Shown piece by piece: positions 5,588 to 13,246 of a stretch of 22,482 nt of DNA. The position numbers and the translations under genes were made by a program. Every line of letters begins with the position of its first letter. Positions within the stretch are counted from its first letter, which is position 1. The notes below the pieces were generated by a model. It had not been told where the DNA came from and searched no databases. It saw only the letters and a program-made list of their open reading frames with translations. The stretch comes from Rhodospirillales bacterium (lineage in GTDB: Bacteria > Pseudomonadota > Alphaproteobacteria > CACIAM-22H2): the NCBI GenBank assembly GCA_016195145.1, contig JACQAF010000253.1, positions 1-22,482 of the forward strand, given 5' to 3'.

Positions 5588-6871
5588 ATGTCGTCTGCGC
5601 CCAGGCTTGCCATTATCGGTCTCGGCTATGTCGGCCTGCCGCTCGCGGTGGCGCTCGCGCGCCATTTTCCGGTTCTCGGATTCGATGTGAAAGCGTCGCG
5701 CATTGCCGAGCTGCGCGCCGGTCATGACCGAACCGGCGAAATCGACGATGCGACCCTGAAGAGTATTTCTCTCGACATGACGGCCGATCCGGCGGCGCTC
5801 AAGGGGCGCGATGTCTACATCATCACCGTGCCGACGCCGGTCGACGCCGATAACAAACCCGATCTCGGCGCGGTCATCGCCGCCTGCCGGACGGTGGGCG
5901 CCGCCCTCGGCAAGGGCGCGATCGTCGTGCTCGAAAGCACGGTCTATCCCGGTGTGACCGAGGATATCTGCGGGCCCGAGCTGGCCGCCGCTTCCGGCCT
6001 CGTGCCCGGCCGCGATTTTTTTCTCGGCTACAGCCCGGAGCGCATCAATCCCGGCGACCGCGAGCACACGGTGACGCGCATTACCAAGGTCGTGGCCGGA
6101 CAGACGCCCGGGACGGCGGAAAAGCTGGCGAAAATCTACGGCAAGGTAACGTCGGGCGGCGTGTTCGTCGCCCGCGATATCAAGACTGCCGAGGCGGCGA
6201 AGGTGATCGAAAACGCCCAGCGCGACATCAACATCGCCTTCATCAACGAAGTGACGATGATCTTCAACCGCCTCGGCCTGTCGGTGCATGACGTGCTCGA
6301 CGCCTCGCGGACCAAATGGAATTTCCTCCCTTTCACGCCCGGCCTGGTCGGCGGGCACTGCATCGGGGTCGATCCCTTTTATCTCGCCGACCTTGCCCAG
6401 CGGCTCGGCCGCGATCCGGCGGTCATTCTTGCCGGCCGGCGGATCAACGATGCGATGGGCGGATATGTGGCCGACTGCCTGGCACGCGAAATCGCCGTCA
6501 AGCGGCCGGCGGCCGGCGCGCGCGTACTGGTTCTCGGGCTTACCTTCAAGGAAAACGTTCCCGATCTGCGCAATTCGAAGGTCGTCGACGTCATCCGCGG
6601 CCTTGCCGCCAAAGGTTGCACGGTCGATGTCCACGATCCGCTCGCCGACCCCGAAGAAGCGCGCGAGGAATACGGGATCGAACTCATGCCCGCCCTCGAC
6701 CGGGCCGGGGCCTACGATGCGGCGGTCGGCGCCGTACCGCATGATTTTTACCGTAAACTGGCCCCAGAGCGGCTGGCCCGGCTGCTTGTCCCCGGCGGGC
6801 TGTTGGCCGACATCAAGGGTATGTGGCGGACCCTCGCCTTCCCCGCTAGCCTGCGCCGCTGGCAGCTTTAA
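5588..6871 (+). CDS. UDP-N-acetylhexosamine 6-dehydrogenase, TviB/WbpA/WbpO type
   Basis: This 427-residue enzyme is a nucleotide-sugar dehydrogenase of the Vi-antigen/WbpA branch, which oxidises UDP-GlcNAc or UDP-GalNAc at C6 to the uronic acid. The NAD motif GLGYVG is at 11-16, the branch-typical YSPERINPGD at 148-157 with TVTRITKVVAG after it, the catalytic lysine in EAAKVIENAQRD (K205), and the catalytic cysteine C258 in GGHCIGVDPFYL. The C-terminal domain starts near 313 (VLVLGLTFKEN). The ATG at 5588 gives the usual family length; the ribosome site is weak (GAGAA, 12 bases upstream). It is the first gene right of the control region. A 146-base gap separates it from the next gene, so it may be transcribed alone or with the cassette. 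The exact substrate remains to be shown. Confidence 0.93.
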   Translation: MSSAPRLAIIGLGYVGLPLAVALARHFPVLGFDVKASRIAELRAGHDRTGEIDDATLKSISLDMTADPAALKGRDVYIITVPTPVDADNKPDLGAVIAACRTVGAALGKGAIVVLESTVYPGVTEDICGPELAAASGLVPGRDFFLGYSPERINPGDREHTVTRITKVVAGQTPGTAEKLAKIYGKVTSGGVFVARDIKTAEAAKVIENAQRDINIAFINEVTMIFNRLGLSVHDVLDASRTKWNFLPFTPGLVGGHCIGVDPFYLADLAQRLGRDPAVILAGRRINDAMGGYVADCLAREIAVKRPAAGARVLVLGLTFKENVPDLRNSKVVDVIRGLAAKGCTVDVHDPLADPEEAREEYGIELMPALDRAGAYDAAVGAVPHDFYRKLAPERLARLLVPGGLLADIKGMWRTLAFPASLRRWQL

Positions 6872-6945
6872 TCGGGTCATGTTTAAGGATTTTTAAGCTC
6901 ACCGGCTTACACAAGAGCAGCGGCCGGCCGGGGTGAAACCGCTTG

Positions 6946-6974
6946 TTGACCGCGGCCGGGGGGGCCGGTATTGA
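6946..6974 (+). promoter_or_regulatory. possible promoter for the E1/3-dehydrase cassette
   Basis: TTGACC at 6946-6951 and TATTGA at 6969-6974 are separated by 17 bases, about 44 bases before the E1-alpha start. It is the only reasonable pair in the 146-base gap 6872-7017. That gap otherwise holds GC-rich self-complementary runs (CCGGCCGG) but no stem with a T-run, so read-through from the dehydrogenase gene is also possible. Confidence 0.35.
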
Positions 6975-7017
6975 TCGCCTGTTTTAACCATATCCTTGGG
7001 GCGCACCCGATATCCCG

Positions 7018-7980
7018 ATGACTCCTCACGCAAATTCGGCCCTGCTGGCGAAGCTTTATCGCTCGATCTACCGCATCCGCCGGGTCGAGGAGGAAATCGA
7101 GCGGATCTACCCCACCGACAAGATCAAGAGCCCTGTCCATCTTTCGCTCGGCCAGGAATCGGTGGCGGTCGGTGTCTGCGCGGCGCTGCACAAGGACGAT
7201 ATCGTCTTTGCGACCTATCGCGGCCACGCCGCCTATCTCGCCAAGGGCGGCGATCTCAACAGGATGATTGCCGAACTCTACGGCAAGGCGACCGGTTGCG
7301 CCCGCGGCAAGGCGGGCTCGATGCACCTGATCGACCGCGCCGCCGGCTTCATGGGCACCTCGGCCATCGTCGCCACCACCATTCCGCAGGCGGTCGGCTA
7401 CGCCTTCGCCATGCGCTACCGCAAGCAAGATACGGTCACGGTCGTTTTCTTCGGCGACGGGGCGGTCGAGGAAGGCGCCTTCCACGAAAGCCTCAATTTC
7501 GCCGCGCTGAAGCAATTGCCGATCATCTTCGTGTGCGAAAACAATCTCTACGCCATTCATGCGCCGCTACGCGACCGCCTGGCGGGGGCCGGTCTTTGCG
7601 CGCGCGCGCAAAGCTATGGCATCCCGGCAAAACGTATCGAGGATGGCGACACGCTCGCCCTGCATAGCGAGGTTTCGCTGGCCGCTGCCGAAATCCGCGC
7701 CGGCCGTTCGGGCCCGCATTTCATCGAGGCGATGACCTACCGCTATGTGCGCCATGTCGGGCCCGGCGACGATCTGTTCCTCAAATACCGCAGCCAGGAA
7801 GAGCTCGATGCATGGAAGGCGAAGGACGAGGTGAAGCGTCTTGCGGCAATGCTGGGCGCGCCGGAGGCCCAGAGAATCCGCGACGAGGCGGAGAAGGAAA
7901 TCGCCGCCGCGTTCGACTTTGCCGAGAAAAGCCCCTTCCCGTCGCCGCGCGAACTTGAAGAGAATTTGTTTCATGCGTAA
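7018..7980 (+). CDS. ThDP-dependent dehydrogenase E1 component, alpha subunit-like
   Basis: This 320-residue protein matches the alpha subunit of pyruvate/acetoin dehydrogenase E1. The thiamine-diphosphate motif starts at GDG 146-148 (FFGDGAVEEGAFHESLNF) and ends with NN at 175-176. Other conserved parts are YRGHAAYLAKG (67-77) and GKAGSMHL (97-104). E1 enzymes decarboxylate a 2-oxo acid and hold the acyl carbanion on the cofactor. In a standard complex this passes to a lipoyl E2, but no E2 or E3 gene is in the window. Instead the gene is followed by the beta subunit (8-base overlap) and by a sugar 3-dehydrase. Known parallels are E1-like pairs in antibiotic clusters (AviB1/AviB2 of avilamycin) thought to attach two-carbon branches to sugars. 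I infer a similar carboligation role here. The upstream ribosome site is weak (GGGG about 17 bases upstream). Confidence 0.92.
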   Translation: MTPHANSALLAKLYRSIYRIRRVEEEIERIYPTDKIKSPVHLSLGQESVAVGVCAALHKDDIVFATYRGHAAYLAKGGDLNRMIAELYGKATGCARGKAGSMHLIDRAAGFMGTSAIVATTIPQAVGYAFAMRYRKQDTVTVVFFGDGAVEEGAFHESLNFAALKQLPIIFVCENNLYAIHAPLRDRLAGAGLCARAQSYGIPAKRIEDGDTLALHSEVSLAAAEIRAGRSGPHFIEAMTYRYVRHVGPGDDLFLKYRSQEELDAWKAKDEVKRLAAMLGAPEAQRIRDEAEKEIAAAFDFAEKSPFPSPRELEENLFHA

Positions 7981-9028
7981 CGCCGCCGGCGAGATCACTT
8001 ACGCCCAGGCCCTCTACGAGGCGACTGTCCAGGAGATGGAGCGCGATGCGGGGGTGTTCGTCTACGGCCTCGGCGTCGACGACCCGATCGGCATGTACGG
8101 AACGACCCTCGATCTGCACAAGAAATTCGGCGCCGATCGCAATTTCGACACGCCGCTATCCGAGGATGCGATGACCGGCATCGGCATCGGCGCCGCGCTC
8201 GCCGGCCTGCGGCCGATCCATGTCCATCAGCGCATGGATTTCCTGATGCTGTGCATGAACCAGCTGGTCAACATCGCTGCCAAGGCGTCGTACATGTATG
8301 CCGGCCAGGTGCAGGTGCCGATGGTGGTGCGCGGCATCATCGGCCGCAGCTGGGGCCAGGGCGCGCAGCATTCGCAGTCCCTGCACGCCTTTTTCATGCA
8401 TGTGCCGGGCCTCAAAGTAGTGGCGCCGGTGACCCCGCACGACGCCAAGGGCTGCATGATTGCCGCCATCCGCGACAACAATCCGGTCGTCTTCATGGAA
8501 CACCGGATGCTCTACAACAACCGCGGTTTCGTGCCGCCCGAGGCTTACGAGGTGCCGTTCGGCAAGGCGCGCGTTCTTGCCGAAGGCGACGACCTGACGC
8601 TGGTCGCGATCAGCCACATGGTGGTCGAGGCGATCCGCGCCCGCGCCCATCTGGCCGAGGTCGGGATCGGCGTCGAGGTCATCGACCCCGTCTCGCTCGC
8701 TCCGCTCGACATGGACACGATTGCCCGCTCGGTCGAGAAGACGGGGCGCTTGCTGGTCGTCGACAACGACTGGACGAATTGCGGGGCGAGCGCCGAGATC
8801 ATCGCCGAAACGGTCGAGCGCTTCCAAGGCAAGCGGGCCGTACGCGTCGCCCGCCTCGGCTATGCGCCGGTGCCGTGCCCGACGACGAAGCCGCTCGAAA
8901 ACCTCTATTATCAGAACGGCCGGACAATCGCCCTCAAGGCCTACGATATGGTCAAGGGCGGGGTCGGGCACTGGGAGCCGCACGGCGAGGACGCCAAGGA
9001 AATCGCCGAGTTCAAGGGGCCGTTCTAG
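7973..9028 (+). CDS. ThDP-dependent dehydrogenase E1 component, beta subunit-like
   Basis: This 351-residue partner of the E1-alpha protein has the family pattern TPLSEDAMTGIGIGAALAG, whose glutamate activates the thiamine ring in E1 enzymes. It continues with QLVNIAAKASYMY, GQGAQHSQSLHAFFMHVPG and a C-terminal transketolase-C domain (EGDDLTLVAISHMVVEA, LLVVDNDWTNCGASAEI). I chose the ATG at 7973, preceded by GAAGAG. It overlaps the alpha stop by 8 bases, which suggests coupled, equimolar synthesis. The frame is open further upstream, but that stretch lies within the alpha gene and reads as low-quality arginine-rich sequence. Together the pair should form an alpha2-beta2 enzyme. The natural donor (pyruvate or another 2-oxo acid) and acceptor are not determined by the sequence. 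Confidence 0.92.
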   Translation: MRNAAGEITYAQALYEATVQEMERDAGVFVYGLGVDDPIGMYGTTLDLHKKFGADRNFDTPLSEDAMTGIGIGAALAGLRPIHVHQRMDFLMLCMNQLVNIAAKASYMYAGQVQVPMVVRGIIGRSWGQGAQHSQSLHAFFMHVPGLKVVAPVTPHDAKGCMIAAIRDNNPVVFMEHRMLYNNRGFVPPEAYEVPFGKARVLAEGDDLTLVAISHMVVEAIRARAHLAEVGIGVEVIDPVSLAPLDMDTIARSVEKTGRLLVVDNDWTNCGASAEIIAETVERFQGKRAVRVARLGYAPVPCPTTKPLENLYYQNGRTIALKAYDMVKGGVGHWEPHGEDAKEIAEFKGPF

Positions 9029-9061
9029 CCCTCAACCGCGCCGAAGGAATCGCGAACGCAC

Positions 9062-10348
9062 ATGCCGAACAACGACCGCCTGCTCGCCGCGGTGCATGAC
9101 AGCATCCGGGCCTATTGCGAGGCGAACCACGATTTCGGGTTCAAGGCTAACGATCCCGTGGTTCGCCTGCACGAACCGACCTTCAGCGCCGACGAGATCG
9201 CCGCCGCAGTCGACGTGCTGCTGTCGACCCGGGTGACGATGGGCCCCAAGGTCAAGGGCTTCGAGCGCGAATACGCCGACAAGTTCGGCTTCACCCATGC
9301 GGTAATGAACAACTCGGGATCATCGGCGAACCTCCTCGCCGTGGCCGCGCTGGTCAACCCGGCGACCAAGGATCATCTGAAGTCCGGCGACGAGGTGATC
9401 GTGCCGGCGCTGTCGTGGTCGACCACCGTATGGCCGCTGGTCCAGCATAACCTGGTGCCGGTCATCGTCGATATCGATCCGCTGACGCTGAACGCCGACC
9501 CCAGCGAGATCGAGCGCGCCATCGGCCCGAAGACGCGCGGCATCATGCCGGTCCATGTCTACGGCAATCCGTGCGACATGGGCGCGATCATGGATATCTG
9601 CAAGCGTCGCAACCTGGCGCTGGTCGAGGATTGCTGCGAGGCGCTGGGCGCATTCTACGACGGCAAGCCGGTCGGCAAGTTCGGGCGCGTCGGCACCTTC
9701 AGCTTCTATTTCTCGCACCACATGACGACCCTCGAGGGCGGCATCTGCGTGACCGACGATTTCGAGTTCGCCGAGGTGATGCGCATGCTGCGCGCCCATG
9801 GCTGGACGCGCGAGCTTGAGGACCGCGAGCGTTATCTCAAGGCCTATCCGCATATCGATCCGAAATTCCTGTTCGTCAATGTCGGCTACAATCTGCGCGC
9901 GACCGAGCTGCAGGGCGCGTTCGGATCGGTCCAGCTGCCGAAGCTCGACGGTTTCGTCGAGCGCCGGCGCGAGAACACTGCCGTCTGGCGGCGCGATCTC
10001 GACCGCTGGGGCAAGTTCTTCATGTTCCAGACCGAAACGCCGAGGGGCAAAAGCTCGTGCTTCGGCTTCCCGATGACCCTCAAAGCCGACGCGCCGTTCA
10101 AGGTCGGCGAATTTATGGCGTTCCTCAACGCCGCCCGGATCGAGACGCGGCCGATCATCGCCGGCAACATCGCCGTCCAGCCGGCGATGAAGCTGTTCCA
10201 GCACCGGGTGGTCGGCGACCTTAGGCATTCGAACCGGGTGATGGAAGGCGGCGTGTCCTTCGGCAACCATCAGGCGGTCGACGAGGCGGCGCGCGACTAC
10301 GTGACCGGCAACGTCGGCGATTTCATGCGCACGAAGGGGCTCGCCTGA
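9062..10348 (+). CDS. PLP-dependent NDP-4-keto-6-deoxysugar 3-dehydrase, ColD/RfbH type
   Basis: This 428-residue protein has the aspartate aminotransferase fold of the DegT/DnrJ/EryC1 family. At the place where aminotransferases carry the PLP-binding lysine, it has histidine: FYFSHHMTTLEGG, with H219 at the lysine position. Replacement of Lys by His is the hallmark of ColD (GDP-4-keto-6-deoxymannose 3-dehydratase, colitose pathway) and RfbH (CDP-sugar 3-dehydrase), which remove the C3 hydroxyl. Other family marks are NNSGSSANLLA (83-93), LVEDCCEALGA (187-197, PLP-binding aspartate D190), RAHGWTREL and RPIIAGNIAVQPA. No ferredoxin reductase partner (as for RfbH) is present, so a ColD-like glutamate-driven cycle is more likely. 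The ATG at 9062 is preceded by AAGGAA. It lies directly after the E1 pair and before a Gmd-like dehydratase that could supply its substrate. The sugar identity is inferred. Confidence 0.9.
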   Translation: MPNNDRLLAAVHDSIRAYCEANHDFGFKANDPVVRLHEPTFSADEIAAAVDVLLSTRVTMGPKVKGFEREYADKFGFTHAVMNNSGSSANLLAVAALVNPATKDHLKSGDEVIVPALSWSTTVWPLVQHNLVPVIVDIDPLTLNADPSEIERAIGPKTRGIMPVHVYGNPCDMGAIMDICKRRNLALVEDCCEALGAFYDGKPVGKFGRVGTFSFYFSHHMTTLEGGICVTDDFEFAEVMRMLRAHGWTRELEDRERYLKAYPHIDPKFLFVNVGYNLRATELQGAFGSVQLPKLDGFVERRRENTAVWRRDLDRWGKFFMFQTETPRGKSSCFGFPMTLKADAPFKVGEFMAFLNAARIETRPIIAGNIAVQPAMKLFQHRVVGDLRHSNRVMEGGVSFGNHQAVDEAARDYVTGNVGDFMRTKGLA

Positions 10349-10382
10349 CCGGCGGACGGTCACGGGCGGATGAAAGGACGAG

Positions 10383-11399
10383 ATGGCCAAGCGAGCGCTG
10401 ATCACGGGCATTACGGGGATGGTGGGATCCCATCTCGCCGAATATCTCGTCGCGCACACCGATTGGGACGTTTACGGCCTCTGCCGCTGGCGCAGCCCTC
10501 TCGACAATATCGAAAGCCTGATCCCGCGCATCAACCGAAAGGACCGGGTTTTCCTGCTCTACGGCGATCTGCGCGACGGGCTGTCGATCCGCGACGCCGT
10601 CATTCAGGCACAGCCGGACTACGTTTTTCACCTGGCCGCGCAAAGTTTCCCGCGCACCAGCTTCGATGCGCCCCTCGATACGCTCGATACCAACGTTCAG
10701 GGTACGACGCGCGTACTCGACGCGCTGCGCCAGCACCGCAAGGACGCGATCGTCCATGTCTGCTCGTCGTCCGAGGTGTTCGGCCGCGTGCCGCGCGACA
10801 AGCTGCCGATCGCCGAGGAATGCACTTTCCATCCCGCCTCGCCCTACGCCATCTCGAAGGTCGGTACCGACCTGATCGGCCGTTTCTACGCCGAAGCCTA
10901 TGGCATGACGGTGATGGTGACGCGCATGTTCACCCATACCGGCCCGCGCCGCGGCGACGTGTTCGCCGAATCGACCTTCGCCAAGCAGATCGCGATGATC
11001 GAGGCGGGGATGATCCAGCCAGTAGTCAAGGTCGGCAATCTCGATTCGCTGCGCACCGTCGCCGACGTCCGCGACGCCGTGCGCGCCTATTTCATGCTGG
11101 TCACGGAACGGCCGGTCGCCGGCGCCTATTACAATATCGGCGGCACGCACACCTGCACCGTGCGCGAGATTCTCGATAAGCTGATTTCGTTGTCGCCGAT
11201 GAGCAGCAAGATCCGGATCGAGGTCGACCCGGACCGGCTGCGCCCGATCGACGCCGATCTCCAGGTTCCCGACACGCGCAAGTTCACCGCCCATACCGGC
11301 TGGCGGCCGGAAATCACCTTCGAGCAAACGATCCGCGATCTGCTCGATTACTGGCGCGGGCGGGTGAAAAGCGGCGGCAACCAGTTTCTTACCCGTTAG
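10383..11399 (+). CDS. GDP-sugar 4,6-dehydratase (Gmd-like, extended SDR)
   Basis: This 338-residue protein resembles GDP-mannose 4,6-dehydratase and its GDP-heptose relative. The NAD(P) motif is GITGMVG (9-15). SPLDNI at 38-43 is typical of the Gmd branch. Catalytic residues are the serines and glutamate in CSSSEVFG (127-134) and Y155/K159 (YAISK). TRMFTHTGPRRG (180-191) and GNLDSLRTVADVRD are the sugar-nucleotide binding parts. The reaction yields an NDP-4-keto-6-deoxy sugar, the substrate class of the 3-dehydrase encoded just upstream. The ATG at 10383 has AAAGGA 5 bases before it. The kinase and nucleotidyltransferase genes that follow are of the GDP-heptose type, so a GDP-6-deoxy-4-keto-heptose is one possible product. 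GDP-mannose is the other obvious substrate. Confidence 0.9.
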   Translation: MAKRALITGITGMVGSHLAEYLVAHTDWDVYGLCRWRSPLDNIESLIPRINRKDRVFLLYGDLRDGLSIRDAVIQAQPDYVFHLAAQSFPRTSFDAPLDTLDTNVQGTTRVLDALRQHRKDAIVHVCSSSEVFGRVPRDKLPIAEECTFHPASPYAISKVGTDLIGRFYAEAYGMTVMVTRMFTHTGPRRGDVFAESTFAKQIAMIEAGMIQPVVKVGNLDSLRTVADVRDAVRAYFMLVTERPVAGAYYNIGGTHTCTVREILDKLISLSPMSSKIRIEVDPDRLRPIDADLQVPDTRKFTAHTGWRPEITFEQTIRDLLDYWRGRVKSGGNQFLTR

Positions 11400-11407
11400 G
11401 CGGTGCG

Positions 11408-12157
11408 ATGGCCTCCTCCGCCCGCAGACCCGATCTTCCCGACGCCATCGTGCTGGCGGGCGGGCTCGGCACGCGGCTGGCGGCCGTGCTGCCCAACCGA
11501 CAGAAGGTGACGGCCGAAGTTGCGGGCACCCCGTTTGTCGTCCGGATCATCGACTGGCTGGCGGCGGCGGGAGTACGGCGGGTCGTGCTGGCGCTCGGCC
11601 ACCATGCTGGCGAGGTCGAAAAAATCGTCACGGGACGCGCCTGGCCGGGTGTCGCCGTGGTTGCGGCGGTCGAGAGCGAACCGCTCGGAACCGGCGGCGC
11701 CCTGCGCAACGCCCTGTCGCGCACCGCGAGCGATCCGGTCATCGTCCTCAACGGCGATTCCTTCGCCGCCATCGATCCCCAGGCCCTGGTCGCCTTTCAT
11801 CGCAACATGCGCGCCAAGCTCACCATGGCGCTGGTCAGCGTGCCGCGCGCCGGCCGCTACGGCGTGGTCGAGACGGGCGACGATGGGGCGGTAACCGCCT
11901 TCGTCGAGAAACCGGCCGATGCCGGCGAGGCGCGGATCAACGCCGGTATCTATGTTGTCAGCCGCGCCGTCGCCGCCGGCATCGCCGCCGGCCGGGCGGT
12001 GTCACTGGAGCGCGAGATATTCCCGGCGATGGTCGGGCACGGATTCTATGCCTGCGGGTTTAACGCGCCGTTCATCGATATCGGTACGCCCGAATCGCTC
12101 GCCGCCGCGCAGACCTTCTTTGCCGCCCGCGCCAGCGGCGGGACGGTCGCACGATGA
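11408..12157 (+). CDS. sugar-1-phosphate nucleotidyltransferase (HddC-like)
   Basis: This 249-residue protein is a single-domain NTP transferase. The signature AGGLGTRL is at 17-24, with a lysine at 33 in place of the usual PK motif. Further marks are the nucleotide-binding segment EPLGTGGALRN (91-101), the metal-binding NGDS (115-118), FVEKP (165-169), NAGIYV, and the closing FIDIGTPESL. It is most like HddC (D-glycero-D-manno-heptose 1-phosphate guanylyltransferase) and MurNAc-1-P or mannose-1-P transferases. Pairing with an HddA-like kinase, whose start overlaps its stop (ATGA at 12154), supports the heptose-type assignment. It follows the dehydratase by 8 bases with AGGCGG before the ATG. 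The base (GTP or another) and sugar are inferred. Confidence 0.9.
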   Translation: MASSARRPDLPDAIVLAGGLGTRLAAVLPNRQKVTAEVAGTPFVVRIIDWLAAAGVRRVVLALGHHAGEVEKIVTGRAWPGVAVVAAVESEPLGTGGALRNALSRTASDPVIVLNGDSFAAIDPQALVAFHRNMRAKLTMALVSVPRAGRYGVVETGDDGAVTAFVEKPADAGEARINAGIYVVSRAVAAGIAAGRAVSLEREIFPAMVGHGFYACGFNAPFIDIGTPESLAAAQTFFAARASGGTVAR

Positions 12158-13224
12158 TCATCAGCCGCACCCCGTTCCGCATCTCGTTTTTCGGCGGCGG
12201 CACCGACTATCCGGGCTGGTTCCGCGACAATGGCGGCGCCGTGCTGGCGACGACGATCAACCGCTATTGCTACATCACCTGCCGCTTCCTGCCGCCCTTC
12301 TTCGAGCATAAGAGCCGCATCGTCTGGTCGCAGATCGAGCGCGTGGTCGATCACGCCGATATCCGCCACCCGGTGGTGCGCGTCGTGCTCGACGACATGG
12401 GCATCAAGGAAGGCATTGAAATCCACCACGACGGCGATCTGCCGTCGCGCTCCGGCCTCGGTTCCAGCTCGGCTTTCACGGTCGGGCTGCTGCACGCGCT
12501 GCACGCCCTCAAGGGCGAGTGGGTGACAAAGGCGGAGCTCGCCCGGCAGGCAATCCGCGTCGAGCAGGAGCTGCTGAAGGAAAACGTCGGCGTCCAGGAC
12601 CAGATTGAGACCGCCCACGGCGGCCTCAACCGCATCGAGATTCTGCCCAATGGCGGATTCAAGGTCGAACCGGTCGTGCTTGCGCGCGAGCGTTTCGAGG
12701 CGCTTGAGCAGCACATGCTGGTGTTCTATACCGGCGTTGCGCGCAATGCGACCGATGTCGCCGGCGCGCAGGTGGCCGCGATCCCCGACCGGCGGCGAGA
12801 GCTGACCGAAATGCACCGCATGGTCGACCAGGCGATCGGAATCCTCACCGGCAAGGGCGATATCGGCGATTTCGGCCGTCTGCTGCACGAAAGCTGGCAG
12901 CTCAAGCGTTCGCTCAGCGACAAGGTCGCGCCCGCCTTCGTCAACGACATCTACGACCGGGCGATGAAGGCGGGGGCGCTCGGCGGCAAGCTTCTTGGCG
13001 CCGGCGGCGGCGGGTTCATGCTGTTTTTCGTCCGCCTCGAAGACCATCCGAAAGTGCTGGCGGCGCTGTCGGAATTGCTCGTCGTGCCGATCGAACTCGA
13101 CGATTCCGGAACCCAGATCATCTTCTACGACCGGCCGCGCTATTCCCGCACGGCGCTCGCCGGCCAGCGCTACAAGCGCTACGGCATCGACGATAATGGC
13201 AATGGCGGCGCTTCGCGCGGCTGA
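12154..13224 (+). CDS. GHMP sugar kinase (HddA-like)
   Basis: This 356-residue protein has the three GHMP motifs: RTPFRISFFGGGTDYP at 5-20, the ATP-binding PSRSGLGSSSA at 97-107, and KLLGAGGGGFMLFF near 290. GVQDQ near 147-151 holds the likely catalytic aspartate. It is most like HddA (D-glycero-alpha-D-manno-heptose 7-phosphate kinase), which adds phosphate at C1. The start overlaps the stop of the nucleotidyltransferase by 4 bases, so the two are co-made. In the known pathway GmhA supplies heptose-7-phosphate and GmhB removes the 7-phosphate; neither gene is in the window. Other sugar kinases of this family act on fucose or related sugars, so the substrate needs proof. Confidence 0.9.
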   Translation: MIISRTPFRISFFGGGTDYPGWFRDNGGAVLATTINRYCYITCRFLPPFFEHKSRIVWSQIERVVDHADIRHPVVRVVLDDMGIKEGIEIHHDGDLPSRSGLGSSSAFTVGLLHALHALKGEWVTKAELARQAIRVEQELLKENVGVQDQIETAHGGLNRIEILPNGGFKVEPVVLARERFEALEQHMLVFYTGVARNATDVAGAQVAAIPDRRRELTEMHRMVDQAIGILTGKGDIGDFGRLLHESWQLKRSLSDKVAPAFVNDIYDRAMKAGALGGKLLGAGGGGFMLFFVRLEDHPKVLAALSELLVVPIELDDSGTQIIFYDRPRYSRTALAGQRYKRYGIDDNGNGGASRG

Positions 13225-13246
13225 CGCAAATCACAACGGAATCCTT

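Noticed and set aside
5528..6880. 450-codon open frame on the minus strand
   Set aside because: It lies wholly opposite the well-supported TviB-type dehydrogenase. It has no recognisable motif, and its composition (rich in H, R, G, D) is that of an antisense shadow in high-GC DNA.
6872..7017. Transcription terminator after the TviB-type gene
   Set aside because: GC-rich self-complementary runs are present but none is followed by a T-run.
7018..9028. Ordinary pyruvate or acetoin dehydrogenase operon
   Set aside because: No lipoyl E2 or E3 gene is present, and the pair is embedded in a sugar-nucleotide cassette. The possibility is kept only as the main alternative.
9320..10459. 379-codon open frame on the minus strand
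   Set aside because: Antisense to the 3-dehydrase gene; histidine/arginine-rich with no family features.
12995..13246. Long N-terminal extension of the 13247 epimerase
   Set aside because: The extra residues overlap the kinase gene and are arginine/serine-rich; the Rossmann start VTGGTG follows the ATG at 13247 at normal spacing.
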